64,000 nucleotides of DNA, from positions 1 to 64,000 of the forward strand of contig NZ_LMWH01000150.1 in the NCBI RefSeq assembly GCF_001507435.1, written 5' to 3'. This document shows positions 8,347-15,847 of this stretch, piece after piece. A model generated the notes under the pieces. That model was not told the origin of the DNA. It did not search any database and worked only from the letters and a program-made list of their open reading frames with translations. Position 1 is the stretch's first letter; each line of letters starts with the position of its first letter. The stretch comes from Streptomyces sp. NRRL F-5122. Lineage in GTDB: Bacteria > Actinomycetota > Actinomycetes > Streptomycetales > Streptomycetaceae. The position numbers were made by a program, and so were the translations under genes.

Positions 8347-8400
8347 TCAAGTAAAAACTTGCAGAGTCAAGTAGATGCAGGACATTCTTGACTTGTCAAG
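8347..8400. promoter_or_regulatory. MarR operator array (TCAAGT/ACTTGA boxes)
   Basis: Three elements lie between the divergent reductase and regulator genes. CAAGT-AAAA-ACTTG occupies 8348-8361, a direct TCAAGT lies at 8367-8372, and the perfect 6-2-6 palindrome CTTGAC-TT-GTCAAG occupies 8387-8400. The last ends 18 bp before the regulator ATG. Clustered inverted half-sites in a shared promoter are typical of autoregulating MarR proteins. Confidence 0.7.
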
Positions 8401-8417
8401 GAGATAGAATCGGCGGT

Positions 8418-8903
8418 ATGCCGTCCAAGGAACGCCGTCTGCCGCCCCTCAGCCCGACCGAGGAGGAGTTCGTGCGTGAGCTGGGCCGGGTGATGATGGC
8501 GCTGCCGCGGGTGGTCGACACCGACATGGCTCGCGACGCCGGGATCGCCCTGTCCGAGTACACGACCCTCATGCATCTGTCCGAGGCCCCGGGCAGGCAC
8601 CTGCGGATGAGTGAACTCGCCGCGGCGTGCAACCTCTCGCTCAGCGGGATGACCCGAGTGGTGAACCGCCTCGAGAAGCAGGGCCTGATCCAGCGCGCCA
8701 GGTGCGACGAGGACGGGCGCGGCTGGAACGCGGTCCTGACCGACTCGGGACTGGAACGGCTCGAGAAGGCGTGGCCGACCCACCTGGCCAGCGTGCGACA
8801 GCACATCCTGGACCATCTCGGCGGCTACGACCTCGCCCACCTCACGTCCGCGCTGCGCCGCATCGCCACCGCCTCCGAACCGCCCTGCGACCCCGAGGCC
8901 TGA
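8418..8903 (+). CDS. MarR-family transcriptional regulator
   Basis: A 161-residue winged-helix regulator. The recognition region MRMSELAAACNLSLSGMTRVVNRLEKQGLI (residues about 60-90, given in part) and the wing RARCDEDGRGWNAVLTDSG match MarR proteins. The flanking N- and C-terminal helices form the dimer interface. The ATG at 8418 is preferred; it has AAGGAGA at a long spacing of about 13 bases, and a TTG at 8388 would lie inside the operator. It is divergent to the FMN reductase gene and should repress both. One Cys (in CNLSLS) near the recognition helix could make it redox-sensitive, which is an inference. Confidence 0.9.
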   Translation: MPSKERRLPPLSPTEEEFVRELGRVMMALPRVVDTDMARDAGIALSEYTTLMHLSEAPGRHLRMSELAAACNLSLSGMTRVVNRLEKQGLIQRARCDEDGRGWNAVLTDSGLERLEKAWPTHLASVRQHILDHLGGYDLAHLTSALRRIATASEPPCDPEA

Positions 8904-9021
8904 TCCGCGCGGCACCGCACCCGCCGCCCGGCGCACCGGGTGTCATCACGGCCGAAGGGGTACTCGGGCCGCGGAAGGCGGGTGCGACCGCTTCGCGGCG
9001 GTCGGCGGAAGGGAGCCGGAC

Positions 9022-9636
9022 GTGGGCGGCGGCGATCGGCTGCGGGAGTACCGCGGCAAACGGGACTTCGGCAGGACGGGCGAGCCGCGGGGCAAGGACT
9101 CCTCTCCCGGCGAGGAACCCCGCTTCGTGGTGCAGATCCACGACGCGAGCACCCTGCACTTCGACTTCCGGCTCCAGGTCGGCGACGTACTGAAGTCCTG
9201 GTCCGTGCCCAAGGGTCCGTCCGGCGACCCCGGCGACAAACGGCTCGCCGTACCCACCGAGGACCACCCGCTGGAGTACGAGGACTTCGAGGGCGTCATC
9301 CCGCGTGGCGAGTACGGCGGCGGCACCGTGATCGTCTGGGACCTGGGCACCTACCGGCCACTGAGCCATGACCGCCGCGGCCGGCCCGTCCCCTTCGAGG
9401 AGGCTCTCGGACACGGGCACGCGACGTTCCGGCTGAACGGGACCAAGCTCCACGGCGACTACGCCCTCACCCGCTTCCGCAGCGGACGGGGAAGTGACGG
9501 CGAGGAGGCCTGGCTGCTTGTGAAGACCGGGCACGCCCGGGCCGGGGGGCACGGTACGCCCGATCCCCACCGCGCCCGCTCGGTGCGCACCGGACGCACC
9601 CTCGCCCAGGTCGCCGGGCACGGCGGCGGGCGGTGA
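9022..9636 (+). CDS. LigD-type DNA 3'-phosphoesterase domain protein
   Basis: A 204-residue stand-alone phosphoesterase (PE) domain of the bacterial LigD end-joining family. Seen in order are FVVQIHDASTLHFDFRL near residue 35 with the catalytic His/Asp/His set, SWSVPKGPS near 60, EDHPLEYEDFEGVIPRGEYGGG near 80-102, and a C-terminal LNGTKLHGDYAL. It trims 3' phosphates or ribonucleotides at broken DNA ends. The start is GTG at 9022 with GGAAGGGAG just upstream. Its stop overlaps the GTG of the adjacent ligase gene (GTGA), so the pair was once a coupled PE-ligase operon. That ligase is now broken, and no Ku gene is seen here. Confidence 0.88.
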   Translation: MGGGDRLREYRGKRDFGRTGEPRGKDSSPGEEPRFVVQIHDASTLHFDFRLQVGDVLKSWSVPKGPSGDPGDKRLAVPTEDHPLEYEDFEGVIPRGEYGGGTVIVWDLGTYRPLSHDRRGRPVPFEEALGHGHATFRLNGTKLHGDYALTRFRSGRGSDGEEAWLLVKTGHARAGGHGTPDPHRARSVRTGRTLAQVAGHGGGR

Positions 9637-10316
9637 GCCGTCCCGCGCAGACTCTCCTGGACACGCTGCCCGCAGGGGAACGCCGCCTCCTGGACGCGGC
9701 GCGACCCGGGGTGGAACTCGCGGCGGGGCCCATGCTCGCCACACTGAGCGACCGGCGGGACTTCTCCGACGGCACCGAGTGGAACCCCGAGCGGAAGCTG
9801 GACGGCGTCCGTGCGCTGTTGGTGCGTGAGGCCGGCCGGGTCGTACTGCTGTCCCGATCGGGCGCCGTCTGAAGGACACCTGTCCGGAGATCGTCGAGGA
9901 ACTCGCCGCCCAGGAGTGCGCGGACTTCACCGCCGACGGCGAGATCGTCGCGTTCTCGGGCGGCCGCACCGACTTCTCCCGGCTCCAGCAGCGCATGGGC
10001 TGACCCGGCGCCGGGACATCGAGGCGAGCGGGGCCGGCTCCGCTACGCGGGCAAGGTCGGCACCGGATTCGACCGGCACACCCTGCTCCGCCTCCGCGCT
10101 TCGCTCGACGCACCGGCCGCCACCGCCTCGCCCGTCGCCGATCCGGTGCGCGAGCGGAACACGCCGTGGGTGCGGCCCGAACTGGTCGCGCAGATCGGGT
10201 TCACGGAGTGGACCAAGGACGGCATGCTGCGCCATCCGCGCTACCTGGGACTGCGGGACGACAAGAGTGCGAGCGAGGTCGTCCGCGAACACCCCGTGCG
10301 GCACGTGCCCGCGTGA
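9633..10316 (+). pseudogene. broken ATP-dependent DNA ligase (LigD/LigC type)
   Basis: The first open frame (79 codons to 9872) carries the adenylation motif ERKLDGVRALL with the nucleotide-accepting Lys. It breaks at 9865-9872, where SRSG is followed by a stop. A shift by one base restores RRLKDTCPEIVEEL through DGEIVAFSGGRTDFSRLQQRMG, and that frame then stops at 10001-10003. The rest of the adenylation domain is missing: the sequence resumes directly at LRYAGKVGTGFDRHTL and continues through ERNTPWVRPELVAQIGFTEWT to RHPRYLGLRDDKSASEVVREHP at 10316. A single-base deletion and a loss of roughly 120-150 codons therefore disable it. It was coupled to the phosphoesterase gene upstream. Confidence 0.85.
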
Positions 10317-10457
10317 CGGGCGGCGCCGCGCCGGGGGTCCGGACGGGCGCTCCACACGGTTGCGAGAGTATGGGCCCAACGCCACCGCCAAGGGTGCCGG
10401 CAGCGCGTGCCGAGAAAGGTCCGCCCCTCAGGGGCCCTCAAGAAATACCGGTGATCC

Positions 10458-11207
10458 ATGCTCAACGACCGCATCGTCGAGGTCGGCTCCGATGTGTACC
10501 TGGTGCCGGGGAGCAGTACCAACTGGGTGATCGTCAAGGACGGCGACACCGCCACCCTCGTGGACACCGGCTACCCCAGGGACCGGGAACGTCTCCTCGC
10601 GTCGCTCGCCGCGGTGGGTGTCGCCCCGCAGGCCGTGACGGCGGTGCTCGTCACCCATGCGCACAACGACCACTTGGGCGCGGCCGAGTACCTGCGCCGC
10701 ACGCACGGGACACCCGTCCTGATGGACCGGGCGGAACTGCCCCACGCCCGGCGGGAGTTCCTGCACCAGGTCTCGGTCGGCCAGGTCCTGGCCAACGGCT
10801 GGCGCCCGGGCGTCCTTCCCTGGGCCGTCCACGCCCTTCGCGCGGGCGGTACGGAGCACATCCCCGTCGTCGAGCCGCAGGCGTTCCCGACCGAGGGCAG
10901 GCTGGACCTGCCCGGCCGTCCGCTTCCGGTCCTCACCCCGGGGCACACCGACGGGCACTGCGCCTACCACCTGCCCGACGCCGGCATCCTGATCACGGGT
11001 GACGCCCTGGTCAGCGGTCATCCGACGTCCCGCCGGCGCGGCGCACAACTGCTCCCCCGGATGTTCCACCGCGACCGGACGCGTGCCCTCGACTCCCTGA
11101 CCGTTCTCGAAGAACTCGAGGCCGACGTTCTCCTCCCCGGCCACGGCCCGGTGCTGCGCAGCACCGTCGCAGTCGCCGTGGAGCATGCGCGCGAACTGGC
11201 CGCCTAG
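10458..11207 (+). CDS. MBL-fold metallo-hydrolase
   Basis: A 249-residue metallo-beta-lactamase-fold protein with the complete two-metal site: THAHNDH (H67, H69, D71, H72), H163 in TPGHTDGH, D182 in TGDAL and H229 in LLPGHG. The spacing resembles glyoxalase II-like and N-acyl-homoserine-lactone-hydrolase-like members; no beta-lactamase-specific motif is seen. It has no signal peptide, so it should act in the cytoplasm. The start ATG has only a weak ribosome site. It stands alone, 140 bp after the ligase remnant, and its end faces the MFS gene across a strong hairpin. The substrate is not predictable. Confidence 0.88.
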   Translation: MLNDRIVEVGSDVYLVPGSSTNWVIVKDGDTATLVDTGYPRDRERLLASLAAVGVAPQAVTAVLVTHAHNDHLGAAEYLRRTHGTPVLMDRAELPHARREFLHQVSVGQVLANGWRPGVLPWAVHALRAGGTEHIPVVEPQAFPTEGRLDLPGRPLPVLTPGHTDGHCAYHLPDAGILITGDALVSGHPTSRRRGAQLLPRMFHRDRTRALDSLTVLEELEADVLLPGHGPVLRSTVAVAVEHARELAA

Positions 11208-11473
11208 GGCCTGTGCCGACCCTGCGCGTCGGATCGGGCCGCGGCGTCAGGTGCCGTGCGCCGCAAGGCGGAGGGTCGCCCTCGTACCGGGCGTGCCCGA
11301 CAACGCGGCGAGGTGCGGTGCCAGACGTCGCGCGTCCGGCGGGAATCGTCACAAGGGTCCTGGCCGGAACCGCCGGCGTGGCGGGCCGGACGCGCCCCCG
11401 GGGCCGCGGGGCGGACGCCGCCCCTCGTCGTCCCTGCCCGGGCCCCCGGCCCCTCCCAGGGCCGGGGTCCTGC

Positions 11474-11501
11474 GGCCGGTGCGTCGTGGGACGCACCGGC
11501 C
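11474..11501. terminator. bidirectional hairpin terminator
   Basis: GGCCGGTGCGTC (11474-11485) and GACGCACCGGCC (11490-11501) form a perfect 12-bp stem with a GTGG loop. It lies in the 331-bp gap between the convergent hydrolase and MFS genes. Nothing else was recognised in that gap. Confidence 0.75.
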
Positions 11502-11538
11502 GGACGCGCTCCGCCGGCCCTCCATGACGGCGGGCATC

Positions 11539-12990
11539 TCAGCGCCGCGCACCTCGCACGGCGGCCTCGGGCCGCGCCCCGGCCTGGACACCCGACGCCC
11601 GAGGCGCTCCCGTCGCCCGCCCCGTTCGCCGGGCCGGGACGAGGAGTGCGGCCAGCGCGGCGGCGAGGCAGAGCAGGGCCAGCAGGCCGAAGCCGTGCGT
11701 GTAGCCGGAGGCGTAGGGCAGGCCCGAAGGCTGCAGCCGGCCCGTGACCAGGACGCTGGTGACCGCGGCGCCTATGGAGCCGCCGATCGTCCGGATGTTG
11801 GCGTTCATCCCGGTCGCCGCGCCGGTCTGCTCGGCCGGGACGCTGCCGACGATCAGGTTGGCCATCGAGGCGAAGGCCAGTCCGATCCCGAAGCCGAACA
11901 CGCCCGAGACGAGGGCCACCTGCCACTGCTCGTCGTGCCAGAAGGTGAGTATGGCGCAGGCGACCGCCCCGAAGGCAGCACCGCCGGTGAGCAGCACCTT
12001 GGCTCCCACCACCGGCTCCAGACGGCCGGTGAGAACACCCGAGAGGAACATGGCGACCAGCATCGGCAGCATCAGCAGCCCGGAAGCGGTGACGGACGCG
12101 CCGAAGCCGTAACCCGCCGCGCGGGGCGTCTGCACGAAACCCGGCAGGAAGGACCAGATCGAGTACATTCCCGCGCCGAACAGCAGGGCGGCGGTGTTGG
12201 TGGTCCACACGGCCGGCAGCCGCATCACCTTCAGGTCGATCAGCGGGGAACGGGAGCGGGCCTCGGCCAGCAGCCACAGCGCGAAGAACACCACCCCGGC
12301 GACGAACAGACCGATCACCCGGGCCGAGCCCCAGCCCCACTGGGTCGCCTGGCTGAGCGGCAGCAGCAGGGCCACCAGCCACGCCGAGAGCAGCACGGCC
12401 CCCAGCCAGTTGACCCGGCCCTCGGCCCGGCGGGGCGACTCGGGGACGTAGCGGAACGCGATCAGCGTGGTGATCGCGACGACCAGGACCGGGATCCAGA
12501 ACAGCCAGCGGTAGTCGAGTGCGGACACGATGGGACCGGCCGCCACGATGCCGACGCCGCCACCGGCGGCGATCACCGCGGACAGGTTGCTGATGCTGCC
12601 GCTCACCTGCGACGGGGCGAACTCGTCCCGGATGATGCCGAAGGAGAGCGGGAACAGCGCGCCACCGGCGCCCTGGATCGCGCGGGCGATGATCAGCACG
12701 CCGATGTTCGGTGCGAGCGCGGCGAGAACACAGCCGGCCAGCACGGTGAGCAGGACGGCGACGAGGGTGCGCTTCCTTCCGACGAGGTCGCCCACCCGGC
12801 CGAGGATCGGTGTGAAGACCGAGGCGGACAGCAGGTAGGCGGTCATCACCCAGGTCGCGGTGGACTGTGAGGTGTGCAGCGCGTGCTGGACGGTCGGCAG
12901 GGCCGGCGCGATCAGTGACTGCAGCATGGAGAACACGCCTGCACCGGTCGCTAGGACCGCGAAGGTGAGGCGGGTGGACTTGCGGGGCAT
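11539..12990 (-). CDS. DHA2-type MFS exporter (14 transmembrane helices)
   Basis: A 483-residue major facilitator of the drug:H+ antiporter-2 group (EmrB/QacA-like). It has the loop 2-3 motif A (GRVGDLVGRKRT, near residue 65), the exporter motif C (a glycine-rich GGGVGIVAAGPIV near 155) and about 14 hydrophobic segments. The ATG at 12990 is chosen because GGAGAGG lies nine bases upstream and MPRKSTRLTF leads directly into helix 1; the upstream open frame is unconserved in character. The gene diverges from a TetR regulator whose two operators lie in the 304-bp shared region, so it is probably induced by the drug or metabolite that it exports. The substrate is unknown. Confidence 0.9.
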   Translation of the reverse strand: MPRKSTRLTFAVLATGAGVFSMLQSLIAPALPTVQHALHTSQSTATWVMTAYLLSASVFTPILGRVGDLVGRKRTLVAVLLTVLAGCVLAALAPNIGVLIIARAIQGAGGALFPLSFGIIRDEFAPSQVSGSISNLSAVIAAGGGVGIVAAGPIVSALDYRWLFWIPVLVVAITTLIAFRYVPESPRRAEGRVNWLGAVLLSAWLVALLLPLSQATQWGWGSARVIGLFVAGVVFFALWLLAEARSRSPLIDLKVMRLPAVWTTNTAALLFGAGMYSIWSFLPGFVQTPRAAGYGFGASVTASGLLMLPMLVAMFLSGVLTGRLEPVVGAKVLLTGGAAFGAVACAILTFWHDEQWQVALVSGVFGFGIGLAFASMANLIVGSVPAEQTGAATGMNANIRTIGGSIGAAVTSVLVTGRLQPSGLPYASGYTHGFGLLALLCLAAALAALLVPARRTGRATGAPRASGVQAGARPEAAVRGARR

Positions 12991-13222
12991 CGAGAGCCTC
13001 TCCGAACAGGGTGCGGCCGACGTCGCCCGGCCGCGGTCGTACGGACGCGTGCGCGCTGCGGACAGCACGGAGCACGCCGACGGCCACGGAGGGACCGGTC
13101 GCGAAGCTGGCTGGTGGACGGGCGGCGCGGACCGCGGGCCCGTCTCGGGGGAAAGGGGGTACGAGGCCGTCGACGGCGCGTGTGGCCCCACGCGTCCATG
13201 ACGGGCACACCCCGACTGCTAA

Positions 13223-13264
13223 AGTGGAGGTACGCCTCCACTGTAGCGGAGGCGAACCTCCGCT
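13223..13264. promoter_or_regulatory. two tandem TetR operators
   Basis: AGTGGAGG-TACG-CCTCCACT (13223-13242) and AGCGGAGG-CGAA-CCTCCGCT (13245-13264) are both perfect 8-4-8 inverted repeats. They differ only at one base per half-site, and their centres are 22 bp apart, about two helical turns. They lie 31-72 bp before the TetR start and over 230 bp before the divergent MFS start. The remaining part of 12991-13294 shows nothing distinct. Confidence 0.8.
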
Positions 13265-13294
13265 TCAACCTCAGTTCCGGCCAGGGAGGCAGCA

Positions 13295-13873
13295 GTGACG
13301 GTTCAGCCGTTCCCCGTCAGCCAGTTGGTCGCGTCCCAGCGCCCGCACCGGAAGGACGCCGCCCGCAATTACGACGCGCTGATCGCCGCCGCGCGCGAGA
13401 TCTTCGCGGAGAACGGCGCGGACGCCTCTCTGGAGGACATCGCCCGCCGGGCCGGGGTCGGCATCGGCACCCTCTACCGGAACTTCCCGACCCGCCGCCA
13501 TCTCTTCGAGAGCGTGTACGCGGACGAGGTGAACGACCTGTGCCGGGTGGCCCGGGACGTCGCGGAGCTGGATCCGTGGGAGGCACTCACCTCCTGGCTG
13601 CGCCGCTTCGTGGACTACACGGTGACCAAGCGGGCCATCCGGCAGGCGATGGACGACGAGTCGGAGATCTTCCTGGCCTGCCGGGAGTCCATGTACCAGG
13701 CGGGCGGCCCGCTGTTCGAGCGGGCGCAGAAGGCCGGCCGGGCCCGTACCGACATCAGCCTCGACGACCTGCTGCGCATGGTCGCCGGGATCACGGCGAC
13801 CAACTTCCTGGACGACGCCCAGCGGGACCGGGTGCTGAACGTGGCCCTGGACGGGGTGCGGGCCGACGGCTGA
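13295..13873 (+). CDS. TetR-family transcriptional regulator
   Basis: A 192-residue regulator. The N-terminal DNA-binding domain is clear: YDALIAAAREIFAENG, then SLEDIARRAGVGIGTLYRNFPTRRHLFE, with the recognition helix at about residues 47-62. The C-terminal helices form the ligand-binding and dimer part. The start is GTG at 13295 with GGGAGG seven bases upstream. It sits next to two matched palindromes and diverges from a DHA2 exporter, a standard autorepressor/exporter arrangement. Confidence 0.92.
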   Translation: MTVQPFPVSQLVASQRPHRKDAARNYDALIAAAREIFAENGADASLEDIARRAGVGIGTLYRNFPTRRHLFESVYADEVNDLCRVARDVAELDPWEALTSWLRRFVDYTVTKRAIRQAMDDESEIFLACRESMYQAGGPLFERAQKAGRARTDISLDDLLRMVAGITATNFLDDAQRDRVLNVALDGVRADG

Positions 13874-13918
13874 CCCGGGGCCGCACCCGGCCGCCGCACC
13901 CGCGGGCCGGCCTGCCCC

Positions 13919-14707
13919 CTATTGGTTCCAGCTCTCGTCGTAGGGGTCCTTCGGAGTCGGCACCGGCCGAGCGGCGGTGACGTCGATGAAGGGGATGATC
14001 CCCCCGTTGACCGGGTCCTCGGCGCGCTTGCCGGTGTAGGTGCCGGTGACCTCGAGCCAGGAGTCGGGCTGCAGCACGGGCGGCAGCTTTCCGGACAGTC
14101 CGATCTTCACCGGCTGGGCGTCGGCCGCACAGCAGTTGAGGGCCATGCGGACCAGGTAGGGCGTGCCGCCGCGGTCGAGGGCGACGAACCCCGTGACCTC
14201 GACGGTGCGTCCGCCCAGGGAACGCCCGTGCCCGTACGCCGCGCGGCCCGCGTAGTCCACCAGGCTGAGGCTCACGGGATCACCGGACGGCAGGGCCGGA
14301 TAGGCGAGCGGCGGCTGGAGGGCCGTGCCGCTGCGCAGGGCGCTGTAGGAGCCGAGCGCGGGCGGCGCGACCAGGATGAGGGCGAACAGGGGCAGCACCA
14401 GAAGCCAGGAGATCCGGGGCTCGCGATGGCCGTGGCCCCGGTCGTCGTCGTGCCCGTCGTGCCCGTCCTGAACGTCGCCGTGCCCGGCGTCGGCCGACCC
14501 GGTCTCCGCACGTCGCCGGGTGTCCCGCGCCCTGCGCAGTTCGTACCAGGCGGTGGCCGCGGCCGCCACGATCAGGACGGCGCCGGCCGCGAGCAGCAGC
14601 GGCTGAAGCCCGGCCTTGACGTAACGCAGGTACAGGCTGGTGGTGCCGGCGTGCAGCATCGCCCCGCCGACCAGGAACAGGACGGCCGCCTGTGCCTGGC
14701 GGTTCAC
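13919..14707 (-). CDS. TIGR03943-family putative permease subunit (YcgQ-like)
   Basis: A 262-residue membrane protein. Two N-terminal helices (residues 5-25 and 36-56) are followed by a His/Asp-rich loop (DGHDGHDDDRGHGH near 85) that could bind metal. A third helix near 100-120 precedes an extracytoplasmic OB-like domain with EVTGFVALD and RMALNCCAADAQPV. This architecture matches the TIGR03943/DUF1980 family, which is paired with DUF318 permeases. Its GTG start overlaps the stop of the permease (GTGA), so the two proteins are made together. The transported substrate of these pairs is not established. A link to metal homeostasis is suggested by the His-rich loop, and no Zur box is visible upstream of the operon. 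Confidence 0.85.
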   Translation of the reverse strand: MNRQAQAAVLFLVGGAMLHAGTTSLYLRYVKAGLQPLLLAAGAVLIVAAAATAWYELRRARDTRRRAETGSADAGHGDVQDGHDGHDDDRGHGHREPRISWLLVLPLFALILVAPPALGSYSALRSGTALQPPLAYPALPSGDPVSLSLVDYAGRAAYGHGRSLGGRTVEVTGFVALDRGGTPYLVRMALNCCAADAQPVKIGLSGKLPPVLQPDSWLEVTGTYTGKRAEDPVNGGIIPFIDVTAARPVPTPKDPYDESWNQ

Positions 14708-15720
14708 AGCAGCACCGCCCCGACCAGGACCGACATCAGGATCGCCAGCACGAAGGTGGCGGGGGCGAAGCGCAGCGCGAACGAGCGGCCGAAGGTGCCG
14801 GCCTGCATCGCGAACAGCTTCAGGTCGATCATCGGTCCGACCACCAGGAACGCCAGCCGTGCGGTGAGCGAGAACTGCGACAGCGACGCGGCGACGAACG
14901 CGTCCGCCTCCGAGCAGATCGACAGCAGCACGGCGAGCACCGAGAGCGCGAGGACGGCCACCGCCGGGTTGCCGGCCGCCGTACGCAGCCAGCTCTCCGG
15001 GGCGACGGCCTTGAGGGTGGCCGCGGCCATGGCGCCCACGACCAGGAAGCCTCCGGCGTGCATCACGTCATGGCGTACCGACCCCCAGAACGCCGCACCC
15101 TTGCCGTCGCCCTCGTAGGAGGCGCGCGCCGGCGGCCGCAGCCAGTCCGTGCGGCCGAGTCGCTGCCACAGCCATCCCATGGCACACGCGACGAGCAGGC
15201 TCGCCACGAAGCGGCCGAGCACCATCTCCGGGTTGCGCGGAAACGCGACGGCCGTGGCGGTCAGCACGATCGGGTTGATCGCGGGCGCGGACAGCAGGAA
15301 GGCGAGCGCCGCCGAGGGCGCCACACCCCGGCGCACCAGAGCCCCGGCGACCGGCACCGAGGCACATTCGCAGCCGGGCAGGACCGCCCCGGCGACCCCC
15401 GCGACGGGTACCGCGAGGCCGGGCCGCTCGGGCAGGGCCCGGGCGAAGAACGAGGGCGGGACGAACACCGCGAGGGCCGCCGACAACAGGACACCGAGCA
15501 CGAGGAAGGGCAGTGCCTGTACCACCACCGCGAGGAACACGGTCATCCAGCTCTGCATCACCGGCGCGGACAGCGCCCGCCGGATCGGGCCCTGTCCGAC
15601 GACCAGCAGGAGCAGCAGCAGTACCAGGCCGTGGGTGGAGGTGAACTGCCAACCCTGCTGCGGAGGCTCCTCGCCGCGGTGCCGGCCGACCGGCGCCGGG
15701 GGTGCTTTGACGATCGTCAC
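14704..15720 (-). CDS. DUF318-family permease (YcgR-like)
   Basis: A 338-residue permease with about eight to nine hydrophobic helices. Family signatures are LPGCECASVPVAGALVRRGV near residue 130 (two Cys that could handle a metal) and SAPAINPIVLTATAVAF near 157. A second LSICSEADAFVAASLSQFS repeat lies near 285, so the fold is an internal duplication. The start is GTG at 15720 with GGAGG upstream. It is the first gene of a two-gene coupled operon with the TIGR03943 protein. Confidence 0.87.
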   Translation of the reverse strand: MTIVKAPPAPVGRHRGEEPPQQGWQFTSTHGLVLLLLLLVVGQGPIRRALSAPVMQSWMTVFLAVVVQALPFLVLGVLLSAALAVFVPPSFFARALPERPGLAVPVAGVAGAVLPGCECASVPVAGALVRRGVAPSAALAFLLSAPAINPIVLTATAVAFPRNPEMVLGRFVASLLVACAMGWLWQRLGRTDWLRPPARASYEGDGKGAAFWGSVRHDVMHAGGFLVVGAMAAATLKAVAPESWLRTAAGNPAVAVLALSVLAVLLSICSEADAFVAASLSQFSLTARLAFLVVGPMIDLKLFAMQAGTFGRSFALRFAPATFVLAILMSVLVGAVLL

Positions 15721-15847
15721 GGGCGGGTACCTCCGGGAGGAGCGGGCGGCGCGGGGGCTTCCCCCTCCCCTGCTGTACGCGGTCCCGGGCGCCGCGTCTC
15801 ACCGCGGGCCCGGGACTTTGCCGCTCGATGACCCTCCGCCTACCCGG

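Noticed and set aside
15721..15847. Zur box upstream of the DUF318/TIGR03943 operon
   Set aside because: No AT-rich palindrome resembling TGAAAATGATTTTCA is present in this region.
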